Shown: positions 10,981 to 21,557 of the stretch, piece after piece
Layout: each line of letters begins with the position of its first letter
How positions within the stretch are numbered: position 1 is the stretch's first letter
DNA from: Anaeromyxobacter paludicola
GTDB taxonomy: Bacteria; Myxococcota; Myxococcia; Myxococcales; Anaeromyxobacteraceae
Length of the DNA stretch: 64,000 nt
Direction: 5' to 3'
Assembly: GCF_023169965.1 (NCBI RefSeq)
Contig: NZ_AP025592.1
Location: forward strand, 1,302,001 to 1,366,000
The notes under the pieces: model-generated
The model's database searches: none
Told to the model about the DNA's origin: nothing
Seen by the model: the letters and a program-made list of their open reading frames with translations, nothing else
Position numbers and translations under genes: made by a program

Positions 10981-11241
10981 ATGGACATCGACGACATCGA
11001 CCTCGCCGAGCTCGCGGCGTCCATCCAGCGCCACATCCCGCCCAACGAGCCCCCCGTCGGCTACCTGCGGGGCCGCAGCTACTTCCGCGACGTCATCTCG
11101 CACGAGCTCCGCTGCTCCGAGATGGAGGCCGAGCAGCTCGTGGACACGCTCGAGGCGAACGGCTACCTGCGCTTCCTGGGCGACCCCTCGATGCGCTCGG
11201 AGGCCGAGAGCCGCTGGTCGATCCTGCCGCACGTGCCTTGA
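10981..11241 (+). CDS. Conserved-looking small acidic protein, function unknown
   Basis: This 86-residue protein begins 9 bases after the comEC stop and is probably cotranscribed with it. It is acidic and helical at the N-terminus (MDIDDIDLAELAASIQRHIP), followed by a compact part with YLRGRSYFRDVISHELRCSE and MEAEQLVDTLEANGYLRFLG. The latter looks like a small winged-helix or helical-hairpin fold in which a C-terminal wing (FLGDPSMRSEAESRWSI) closes the structure. AGG lies about 8 bases before the ATG. No catalytic motif is visible and no family is recognised. The codon pattern is typical of its neighbours. Confidence 0.7.
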   Translation: MDIDDIDLAELAASIQRHIPPNEPPVGYLRGRSYFRDVISHELRCSEMEAEQLVDTLEANGYLRFLGDPSMRSEAESRWSILPHVP

Positions 11242-11311
11242 GCGGGTGAGCCCCCGGAGCGCCGGCCGGGCGAGCGTCCACCGCGGCACGGGACGTGAAT
11301 CGTCCCCGGCC

Positions 11312-14227
<2,916 letters not shown>

Positions 14228-14277
14228 CGCGGCGCGACTCTAGCCTCTCGGCGCCCGCCAGGGAACTCCGCGCGACG

Positions 14278-15006
14278 TCAGTGGTGGACGGTCGGGTCGT
14301 CGGGCCGGACCTCGGTGTGGCGCGAGGTGGTGGTGAAGACGCTCCCCTCGCGCGGCACGTCGGAGCCGAGCAGCTGCTCGCGGTAGGCCCGCTCGTCCGC
14401 CGCGGTCGCCTCGCGCGTCCGGTCGCCCCGGGCGTGCCCGCGCCGCAGCCCCTCCCCCGTCAGCATCCGCCGGCCCACCGCGGCGCCGGCGATGGCGCCG
14501 CCCAGCCCGAAGAGCGCCGCGATGCCCGCCGCGCCCGCGCCCGCCGCCGCGCCCCTGGCGGCGTCGTCCGCGGTCTCGCTCGCGCGGGCCCGGTTGGCCG
14601 GGGTGTCGCGCCGCGACAGCGCCTGGAGGGGGGCGTTCCCGCTCGCCGCGCTGCCGGCGGTGAGCGCGCCCGTGCCCAGCGCCGAGGCGAGGAAGACCGC
14701 GCCGGCGATGATGCCGATGCACCAGACCATCGCGCCGTCGAGGTAGGCGCTGGCCGGCTGGGCGTCGTGCGCGATCCGGACCGCCACCCAGGCGCCGATG
14801 AAGCTGGCGACCAGGGGGACCAGGATCCCCCAGATCCCGGCGAGGACGCCGAGCGCCGAGGAGTCGGCCGGGCGCGCCGCGAAGCCGAAGGCGGCGCCGA
14901 ACAGCCCGAGCACCACGTGCGCCGCGAGCGCGCAGAGCACGCCCGCGATCACCGGCGCCCAGTTCACGCGCGGCAACCCGCCGCGAGAGAGAGTTTCCGC
15001 TGCCAT
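14278..15006 (-). CDS. Predicted integral membrane protein with Gly-rich C-terminal region
   Basis: This 242-residue protein starts at an ATG with GGAGG 8 bases upstream. It has about three or four hydrophobic helices in the first 130 residues (VNWAPVIAGVLCALAAHVVL, GIWGILVPLVASFIGAWVAV, MVWCIGIIAGAVFLASALG). A polar linker and a Gly/Ala-rich glycine-zipper-like helix follow (AAAGAGAAGIAALFGLGG), then a charged tail ending in DDPTVHH. The first half resembles widespread YrzE-like or DUF-type membrane proteins of unknown function; this resemblance is an impression only. The gene stands alone between hisZ and serA, with about 150 bases of non-coding DNA upstream in which no clear promoter was found. 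Confidence 0.7.
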   Translation of the reverse strand: MAAETLSRGGLPRVNWAPVIAGVLCALAAHVVLGLFGAAFGFAARPADSSALGVLAGIWGILVPLVASFIGAWVAVRIAHDAQPASAYLDGAMVWCIGIIAGAVFLASALGTGALTAGSAASGNAPLQALSRRDTPANRARASETADDAARGAAAGAGAAGIAALFGLGGAIAGAAVGRRMLTGEGLRRGHARGDRTREATAADERAYREQLLGSDVPREGSVFTTTSRHTEVRPDDPTVHH

Positions 15007-15158
15007 GGGAGTGACCTCCTGAGTACACCCATGGTGCGCAGCCTGGATCGGGGGCACAAGCCTCCCGGGGAGCGCCGGCGAGAGGATCGGCGGACGCCGG
15101 GCGGGGAGACGGGCGGCGCGGGCGGCGGGCGTCCGGGCGCGGGAGCCGCGTGCGCCCG

Positions 15159-16751
15159 CTAGATGCGCGCGACCCGGACCGAGCGCACGTGAGGCAGGCG
15201 CCGCAGCCGCTCGAGGAGCTCGGGGCCGGGCGGCGAGTCCACGTTGAGCAGGCAGAAGGCCGCCGACCGGTCGTCGGCCCGGGCGAGGGCGATGCGGGCG
15301 ATGTTCACCCCCGCCTCGCCGAGGGCGACGCCCAGGTTCCCCACCACGCCCGGCGCGTCGTCGTTCTCGCAGATGACGAGGTCGCCCTCGGGCTCGGCGG
15401 CGAGCCGGAACTGGTTCACCCGCACCACCCGCGGCTCCTTGCGTCCGAAGACGGTGCCCGAGACCACCACCTCGCGCGCCTGGCCGCGCAGGCGGACGGT
15501 GAGGAGGCTCACGTAGTCCTCTGCGTCGGCGCTCCGCTCCTCGCGCACGGCGATCCCGCGGTCCCTGGCGACCGCCGGCGCGCTCACCTCGTTCACCGGC
15601 TCCTCGAGGAAGTGCTGGAAGAGGCCGCGCAGGACGCGCGCGGTGAGGGGCCGCTGCGGCGCCGAGGCGAGCTCGCCCGCGAACTCCACCTTCACCTCCT
15701 CCACGCCCCCGAGGCCGAGCCCGAGCTGGGCGGCGAGCGACCCGAGCCGGAGCGCGAGCTCGAGGTACGGCCCGACCCGCTCCAGCGCCTCGGGGGAGAC
15801 GGCCGGGAGGTTCACCGCGTTCTTCACCTCGCCGCGGGCGAGGTAGGCCGCGAGCTGCTCGGCGATGCCGACCGCGACCGCCGCCTGGGCCTCCTCGGTG
15901 GAGGCCCCGATGTGCGGCGTGCAGATGAACCGCTCGCTCCGGAGGAGCGGGTGGTCCGGGGCGGGCGGCTCCTTCTCGAACACGTCGAAGGCCGCCCCGC
16001 CGAGCCGCCCCTCGGCGAGCGCCTCGGCCAGCGCCGCCTCGTCCACGAGCCCTCCCCGCGCGCAGTTCACGAGCAGCGCGCCCGGCCTGAGCCGGCGGAG
16101 CACGTCGGCCGACACGAGGTTGCGGGTCTGCTCGGTGAGCGGCACGTGGAGCGAGACGACGTCGGCCTGCGCCCAGAGCTCGTCGAGCGTGACGGGGGTG
16201 ACGCCGAGGCGCGCGGCGGCGTCCGCCGAGATGAACGGGTCGTAGGCGACGGCGCGCATGCCGAAGGCGCGGCAGCGGTTCACCACGATGGAGCCGATGT
16301 TGCCGATGCCGACCACGCCGAGCGTCTTGCCGGCGAGCTCGCGCCCCTGGAACCGCTTCTTCTCCCACTTGCCGCCCTTGACGCTGGCGGTGGCCTGGGC
16401 CACGTGGCGGGCCAGCGCCAGGATGTGCGCGACCGTCAGCTCGGCCACCGTGACCGAGGAGCCGCCGGGGGTGTTCATCACCACCACGCCGCGCCGGGTG
16501 GCGGCGTCGAGGTCCACGTTGTCCACGCCGACCCCGGCCCGTCCCACCACCTTGAGCCGGGCGGCGCGCTCGAGGAGCTTCGCCGTGACCTTGGTGGCGC
16601 TCCGCACCGCGAGCGCGTCGTAGTCGCCGATGAGATCGGCGAGCGCGTCGGGCGGGAGCCCGACCTTCACGTCCACCTCGAGGCCGGCCTCGCGGAGGAT
16701 GCGGATCCCCTCCGCGGACAGGTCGTCGGCGACCAGCACCCGGTTCGGCAT
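15159..16751 (-). CDS. serA: D-3-phosphoglycerate dehydrogenase
   Basis: SerA oxidises 3-phosphoglycerate to 3-phosphohydroxypyruvate, opening serine synthesis. The 530-residue product is the long form. The substrate and nucleotide domains carry VVGRAGVGVDNVDLDAATRR, TLGVVGIGNIGSIV and LVNCARGGLVDEAALAEAL, with the catalytic His in FICTPHIGASTEEAQ. An intervening ASB-like domain follows, and a C-terminal ACT domain (NDDAPGVVGNLGVALGEAGV) probably senses serine. The start MPNRVLVADDLSAEGIRIL is natural for the family. The class V aminotransferase gene ends 13 bases upstream on the same strand, so the two genes likely supply consecutive steps. Confidence 0.97.
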   Translation of the reverse strand: MPNRVLVADDLSAEGIRILREAGLEVDVKVGLPPDALADLIGDYDALAVRSATKVTAKLLERAARLKVVGRAGVGVDNVDLDAATRRGVVVMNTPGGSSVTVAELTVAHILALARHVAQATASVKGGKWEKKRFQGRELAGKTLGVVGIGNIGSIVVNRCRAFGMRAVAYDPFISADAAARLGVTPVTLDELWAQADVVSLHVPLTEQTRNLVSADVLRRLRPGALLVNCARGGLVDEAALAEALAEGRLGGAAFDVFEKEPPAPDHPLLRSERFICTPHIGASTEEAQAAVAVGIAEQLAAYLARGEVKNAVNLPAVSPEALERVGPYLELALRLGSLAAQLGLGLGGVEEVKVEFAGELASAPQRPLTARVLRGLFQHFLEEPVNEVSAPAVARDRGIAVREERSADAEDYVSLLTVRLRGQAREVVVSGTVFGRKEPRVVRVNQFRLAAEPEGDLVICENDDAPGVVGNLGVALGEAGVNIARIALARADDRSAAFCLLNVDSPPGPELLERLRRLPHVRSVRVARI

Positions 16752-16764
16752 GTGGCTCCTCTCG

Positions 16765-17910
16765 CTAGGCCGTTTCGGCGAAGCTCCGCATCGCCGCGCC
16801 CACGCCCTTGCCCAGCTCCACCTTGGCGCCCATGTCGGCGAGGGCGCGCTCGATGGCGGTGATGGCGGTGCAGATGTCGAACTCGTCGAAGTAGCCGAGG
16901 TGGGCGATGCGGAAGATCTTCCCCTTGGCCTGGTCCTGCCCGCCGACGAGGGTCACCCCGTACCGGTCGCGCAGCACCTTCACGAGCTTGTCGGTGTCGA
17001 TGCCCTCGGGCGCGATCACCGTGGTGAGGGCCATCGAGGGGCTGTCGGTGTAGAGCTTCATCCCGAGCGCGGTCACCGCGGCGCGGGCGGCGAGGCTCAT
17101 GCGCTCGTGCCGGCGGAAGGTCTTCTCGAGGCCGTCCTCCTTGAGCCAGCGCAGCACCTCGGCGAGCCCGACGATGAGCGAGACCGCCGGCGTGTAGTTG
17201 GTCTGGTTCTTCGCCTGCATCTCCCGCTCCTTCTTCCAGTTGAAGTAGAAGCGCGGCAGGTCGGAGGTCTCGGCCATCTTCCAGGCCTTCTCGCTGGCGG
17301 CGGCGAACGCCAGGCCCGGCGGGAGCATGAGCGCCTTCTGCGAGCCGGAGAGGAGGACGTCCATGCCCCAGGCGTCCATCGGCAGGTCGAAGGCCCCGAG
17401 CGCGCTGATGGCGTCCACCACGGTGAGGGTGTTGGGGCGGTCGCGGGTGAGGGCGCAGATCTCCTTCACCGGGTGGGCCACGCCGGTGGACGACTCGCTC
17501 GCCTGGACGTAGACCGCCTTGGCGTCGGGGTGCTGCTCGAGCGCCTTCGCCACCTGGGCCGGCTCCACCGCCCTGCCCCACTCCACCTTGAGCTCGATCG
17601 GCTCGACCCCGTACGCCTTCAGGATCTTGCCCCAGCGCTCGCCGAACTTGCCGCCGTTCACCACGATGGCCTTGTCGCCGCGGCGGAGGAAGTTGGTGAC
17701 GGCGCCCTCCATGGCGCCGGTGCCGGACGACAGGAACACGAGCACGTCCTGCTTGGTCTGGAAGAGCCACTTCAGGTCCTCGCGGACCTGGGCGAAGAGC
17801 TTCTCGAAGGCCGGCGCGCGGTGGTGCAGGATGGGCTGCGCCATGGCGAGCGCGATGCGCTCCGGGACGGGGGTCGGACCGGGAGTCAACAGGTAGCTCT
17901 TGAGCGCCAT
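16765..17910 (-). CDS. Class V aminotransferase (AGT family), probable phosphoserine or serine-type aminotransferase
   Basis: This 381-residue PLP enzyme belongs to the alanine/serine-glyoxylate aminotransferase group. It opens with MALKSYLLTPGPTPVPERI, has FLSSGTGAMEGAVTNFL and VVNGGKFGERW, and places the Schiff-base lysine in LLSGSQKALMLPPG. The ATG at 17910 is chosen because the family's N-terminus starts there. Directly upstream of serA, it is a good candidate to convert phosphohydroxypyruvate to phosphoserine in place of SerC, as some AGT-family enzymes do; this role is an inference from position. An alanine- or serine-glyoxylate aminotransferase is the alternative. Class membership is secure, substrate is not. 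Confidence 0.88.
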   Translation of the reverse strand: MALKSYLLTPGPTPVPERIALAMAQPILHHRAPAFEKLFAQVREDLKWLFQTKQDVLVFLSSGTGAMEGAVTNFLRRGDKAIVVNGGKFGERWGKILKAYGVEPIELKVEWGRAVEPAQVAKALEQHPDAKAVYVQASESSTGVAHPVKEICALTRDRPNTLTVVDAISALGAFDLPMDAWGMDVLLSGSQKALMLPPGLAFAAASEKAWKMAETSDLPRFYFNWKKEREMQAKNQTNYTPAVSLIVGLAEVLRWLKEDGLEKTFRRHERMSLAARAAVTALGMKLYTDSPSMALTTVIAPEGIDTDKLVKVLRDRYGVTLVGGQDQAKGKIFRIAHLGYFDEFDICTAITAIERALADMGAKVELGKGVGAAMRSFAETA

Positions 17911-18018
17911 GGGGGCCTCCAGCAGGGATGTGGGAAGGGGGGTGCTAGAGGTAGCAGCCGACCTGACCCGGGTCAACGGAACCGGCAGGCTGCCACGGGC
18001 GGGGGGCGGGGCCGGAGG

Positions 18019-18681
18019 CTACCCGCGCGGCCGCACCGAGAGCCCGTGGAGGGCGAAGCCGACCACCTCCGCCTTGAGCCGCTCGGCGTCCTCCTCGCGC
18101 GCGCCCTCGACGAGGCCGACCACGGCGGCGGTGAGGGTGAGCTCGAGCGCGCCGAGGAGCGAGGCGGCGGCGACGGTCGGGTCGGCGTCCCCGCGGAGGT
18201 CGCCCTCGCGCTGGCCGCGGCGGACGATGCCGGCCACGAGGGCCACCGCGGTCTGGAAGGTCTGGGCCGTGGAGCCGGCGCGCAGCACGTTGGGGGTGCG
18301 CGCCACCTCGAGCAGCAGCACCCGGACCGCCGAGGGGGAGGTCTTGTAGACGTCCACGGCGAAGCGGCAGATCGAGGCCAGGTGCTCGGAGGCCGAGCCC
18401 GGCCCCTCGGCGATCGCCCGGATGGCGTTGATGAAGATGGTCCACTGCTCCGCGAAGACGCTCTCGAGCAGCTCGTCCTTGTTCCGGAAGTAGTGGTAGA
18501 CGAGGCCGTAGGCCACCCCGGCCTGCTTGGCGACGTCGGCGATCCGGCAGCCGTGGTAACCCTTCTCCGCGAAGACCCGCACCGCCGCGTGCAGGATGGC
18601 GCGCCGCTTCTCCGGCTCCTCCGCGGACGGAGCCGGCTCGGGGCGTGGAGGGCTGCGCTTTCCGTTGCGGGCGCCGGGCAA
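18019..18681 (-). CDS. TetR family transcriptional regulator
   Basis: This is a 220-residue one-component repressor-type regulator. The N-terminal DNA-binding domain is typical: ILHAAVRVFAEKGYHGCRIA, then the recognition helix region DVAKQAGVAYGLVYHYFRNK followed by DELLESVF. The larger helical C-terminal part would bind an unknown ligand and form dimers. It lies downstream of lptD on the same strand with about 100 bases between, and upstream of the aminotransferase gene. No neighbouring transporter or lipid gene betrays its ligand; fatty-acid type regulators often look like this. The start was taken as MPGARNGKRSPP, but a later start would cost only a basic extension. Confidence 0.9.
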   Translation of the reverse strand: MPGARNGKRSPPRPEPAPSAEEPEKRRAILHAAVRVFAEKGYHGCRIADVAKQAGVAYGLVYHYFRNKDELLESVFAEQWTIFINAIRAIAEGPGSASEHLASICRFAVDVYKTSPSAVRVLLLEVARTPNVLRAGSTAQTFQTAVALVAGIVRRGQREGDLRGDADPTVAAASLLGALELTLTAAVVGLVEGAREEDAERLKAEVVGFALHGLSVRPRG

Positions 18682-18778
18682 GGTCCGCTCCTTACCGTCG
18701 GTCGATAGCGGCGGAGCGCGCCCGATGTCAACGGAAGGTCACGGCCCGTCCCGCAAAGGGCGGCTGCCGCTCGCCGGC

Positions 18779-21406
18779 TCAGCGCAGCGCGCTCGCCTGG
18801 GCGAAGAACTGCGAGAAGTCGAACAGGAAGGTGTAGGTCGGCTTGTCGAGCCCGACGCACTCGTTGGCGGCGAAGACCACCGCCGCCTTCCAGCAGTGGC
18901 AGGGCGAGTCCCAGGTCAGGCTCGCCTGGTGCTGCCAGACGTGGGGCGAGGTGCTGGTCTTCTTGCCGGCGCCGCAGATGGCGGTCTCGGGGATGGTGGT
19001 CGGGTTGAACCAGGCCTCGTAGGCCGCCGAGAGCCCCGAGTACCTGGCCCGCGCGCCGGCGCTGGCGGTGTTGGTGGACTGCGTGTAGGGCCGCTGGTCG
19101 AAGAGGGGCTCGATTCCGGCCGCCGACTGCGGCGACCCGCCGGCCCCGACGGAGCTCAGCCCGACGTGGACGTCCTCGCCCCGCCCGTCCGCCACGGTGA
19201 GGCCGGCCGCGAAGGCGGTGAACGGGTCGAGCCAGGTGGAGGGCGGCGCGCTGGTCGCCGTGAGCCCGGGCGCGAGGTCGGGCTTCGGCGCGCCGAAGGC
19301 GTACCCCTTCGCGAGCAGGCTCGCGGTGGCGGGGCCGATGGTGAGCCCGAGGCGCCCGTAGGTCTCCGAGCGCGCCAGGCGCGAGAGGTCCACGTCCTGC
19401 CCCGCCTCGACCTCGGCGTTGAACGGGAACGCGCCGGGCGGCCCGACGAGCCGCGACCGCACCGAGGCGCGCAGCTGGTTGAAGCCGCCGTAGGGCATGG
19501 CGGTGAGCGTGCGGACCGGCAGGACGAGGGCGGCCTGGGTCGGCGTCGCGGCGTAGGTGACGAGCGGCTCGCCCGGCCGGGGCGGCGCGTCGTCGAGCTC
19601 GTCGTAGGCGTAGGCCGGGAGCGCCGGGCCGAGCGGCGCGGTCCCGGCGCGCCACTCGAGCCTCGGCACGATGGAGTGGCGGCGCGCCGAGGCACCCTCC
19701 CCGTAGCGGCGCGAGAGCTCGGTCTCGGCCACGAGCCCCGCCGCGAGCCAGCCGTTGGCCTGCGCCGCCTTGGCCTCGGAGAAGGCGTAGCCGAGCCCGG
19801 TGGCGCGCAGGTAGGGCTCGAGGCGCAGCCAGCGCCCGAGCAGGTAGTCGGCGCGCAGCTCCCCGCGGGCCGCGAGCCGGGTCGCGGCGAGCCGCTCTCC
19901 GGTCTCCCAGCGGCCGTCGCCCTGCGACGCGTCGAGGCTGGTCCGGGCCGGCCACTCGCGATCGCCGGGCCCGACGCCGCTCGCGCCCTCGTCGCCCGTC
20001 GCGCCGTGGATGGGCGCGAAGCGCGTCAGGCTGGCGGTGCCCGAGAAGGTCCAGGGACCGCGCAGCTCGACCGGCAGGAGGGTGGCGGTGAGGGAGGGCA
20101 GCCGGTGGAACACCGGGATGCGGCTCCCGAAGCCGCCGTAGGCCGGGCGGGCGATCCCGCTCGCCGGGTCCACCGGGAAGAACCAGTTGTTACCGACCCC
20201 GGCGAAGGGCTGGTAGTAGGCCGCCTCGGCCGAGAGCAGGAGATCGTCGCCGCGCTCGGTGAAGGCGAGCGCCGAGCGGCGGTACGGGTTCTGGCGGAGG
20301 AAGACGTCGTTGGTGAAGTCGGCCGGGTGGAGCGGGTCGGCGAAGAGCTCGGCGTCGAGCCGGAGCCGCTCGCGCGGCCCGAGCCGGCTGTCGAGCTGCG
20401 CGGCCAGGTCGAGGCGCCCCCCATGCGCCGGCGAGGGGGTCCCGCCGTAGTAGTCGCGCTGGGTGTCGTCCAGGTAGAAGAGCCGGAGCCGCGCGTCGGT
20501 GCCGGCGGCGGGCACGGCGCGCAGCTCGATCGCGCCGCCGCCGCCCTTCACGCCGCGCGTGCCGGCGCGGGCGGCGGCGTCCCCGATCCCCCAGATCCAC
20601 TGGGGCGTGAAGGTCACGTCGGCGCTCTCCCCCAGGGTCACGAAGATCGGCTCCGCGAGCGAGTAGCCCACGGTGCCCCCCATGGCGAACTCCGGGAAGA
20701 GGAGCCCGCTCTGCCGGTCGCCGAGCGGCAGGTAGAACCAGGGGAGCGCGAAGAACGGGACGGGCCGCTCGACGAAGAGGAAGCGGGGCGTGAGGTAGAA
20801 GACCGGCCAGGAGAGGATGGCGCGCTGGCCCGGGATGACGTCGGCGTGGCTGGAGCGGATCTCCCAGGACGGCGGGGCGTCGCCGCCGCAGTCACAGAGC
20901 GTGAAGCGGCCGCGCTCCACGTCGAAGCGATCCCCCTCCCCGCTCGCGCGCTCCCCGCGGAGGGTGAAGCGGTTGAGGCCGCGATCCCGCGCCTCGGCGA
21001 GGGTGCGGGCGGAGGAGAGGTCGAGCGTGCCGGGCTTGAGGAAGCCGGTGACGTCGGTCGCGGAGAAGGGGCCGTCGAGCACGAGGTGGGCGGTGCTCGC
21101 GCCGAGCGCCCGGCCCGGCTCGAGCAGGAGGACGTTCCCGGAGGCGTCCACCTCGCCGGTCTCGGGGTCGTAGCCGGCGCGCTCGCACCGGAGGGTCAGC
21201 GCCCCGCGCCGGACCACGGCGCCGCCGGTGAGGGAGTACCGGCCGGTCTGCTGATCGAAGCTCGCCTCGGGGGCCTCGACGTCCACGGGCCCGGGCGCGT
21301 CGGCCGGCGGGGCGGCGAGCGCCGGACCGCCGAGCGCCTGGAGGGCGACGGCCAGCAGGATCGGGGCGGCGGAGCGCCTTCGTGGAGGGCGGGTGCTCGG
21401 GCTCAC
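18779..21406 (-). CDS. lptD: LptD, outer-membrane LPS assembly protein
   Basis: LptD is the outer-membrane beta-barrel that, with lipoprotein LptE, inserts lipopolysaccharide into the outer leaflet. The 875-residue product from the GTG at 21406 has a signal peptide (SAAPILLAVALQALGGPALA), an LptA/OstA-like domain (GRYSLTGGAVVRRGALTLRC, DPETGEVDASGNVLL), then the LptD hallmark FTLCDCGGDAPPSWEIRSS with its CxC, and FALPWFYLPLGDRQSGLLFP. A long barrel follows. Two further Cys lie near the C-terminus (DSPCHCWKA, ANECVG), where the periplasmic disulfides of LptD form. An upstream ATG at 21544 would add 46 Arg-rich residues and is rejected. LptE is not visible here. Confidence 0.9.
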   Translation of the reverse strand: MSPSTRPPRRRSAAPILLAVALQALGGPALAAPPADAPGPVDVEAPEASFDQQTGRYSLTGGAVVRRGALTLRCERAGYDPETGEVDASGNVLLLEPGRALGASTAHLVLDGPFSATDVTGFLKPGTLDLSSARTLAEARDRGLNRFTLRGERASGEGDRFDVERGRFTLCDCGGDAPPSWEIRSSHADVIPGQRAILSWPVFYLTPRFLFVERPVPFFALPWFYLPLGDRQSGLLFPEFAMGGTVGYSLAEPIFVTLGESADVTFTPQWIWGIGDAAARAGTRGVKGGGGAIELRAVPAAGTDARLRLFYLDDTQRDYYGGTPSPAHGGRLDLAAQLDSRLGPRERLRLDAELFADPLHPADFTNDVFLRQNPYRRSALAFTERGDDLLLSAEAAYYQPFAGVGNNWFFPVDPASGIARPAYGGFGSRIPVFHRLPSLTATLLPVELRGPWTFSGTASLTRFAPIHGATGDEGASGVGPGDREWPARTSLDASQGDGRWETGERLAATRLAARGELRADYLLGRWLRLEPYLRATGLGYAFSEAKAAQANGWLAAGLVAETELSRRYGEGASARRHSIVPRLEWRAGTAPLGPALPAYAYDELDDAPPRPGEPLVTYAATPTQAALVLPVRTLTAMPYGGFNQLRASVRSRLVGPPGAFPFNAEVEAGQDVDLSRLARSETYGRLGLTIGPATASLLAKGYAFGAPKPDLAPGLTATSAPPSTWLDPFTAFAAGLTVADGRGEDVHVGLSSVGAGGSPQSAAGIEPLFDQRPYTQSTNTASAGARARYSGLSAAYEAWFNPTTIPETAICGAGKKTSTSPHVWQHQASLTWDSPCHCWKAAVVFAANECVGLDKPTYTFLFDFSQFFAQASALR

Positions 21407-21557
21407 GGCGCCGCCCAGGATACCCGGAGCCGGACCCGGCGCGCGGACCGCGTTGAAGTCGGGGCGCGCCGCGCGTGGGGCCCGGCCGGGGGCACACCGG
21501 CGCGAGCCCCCGCGATCCGCTCGCCGGAGCGGCAGGATGCGCATCCGGCTCGACCCG

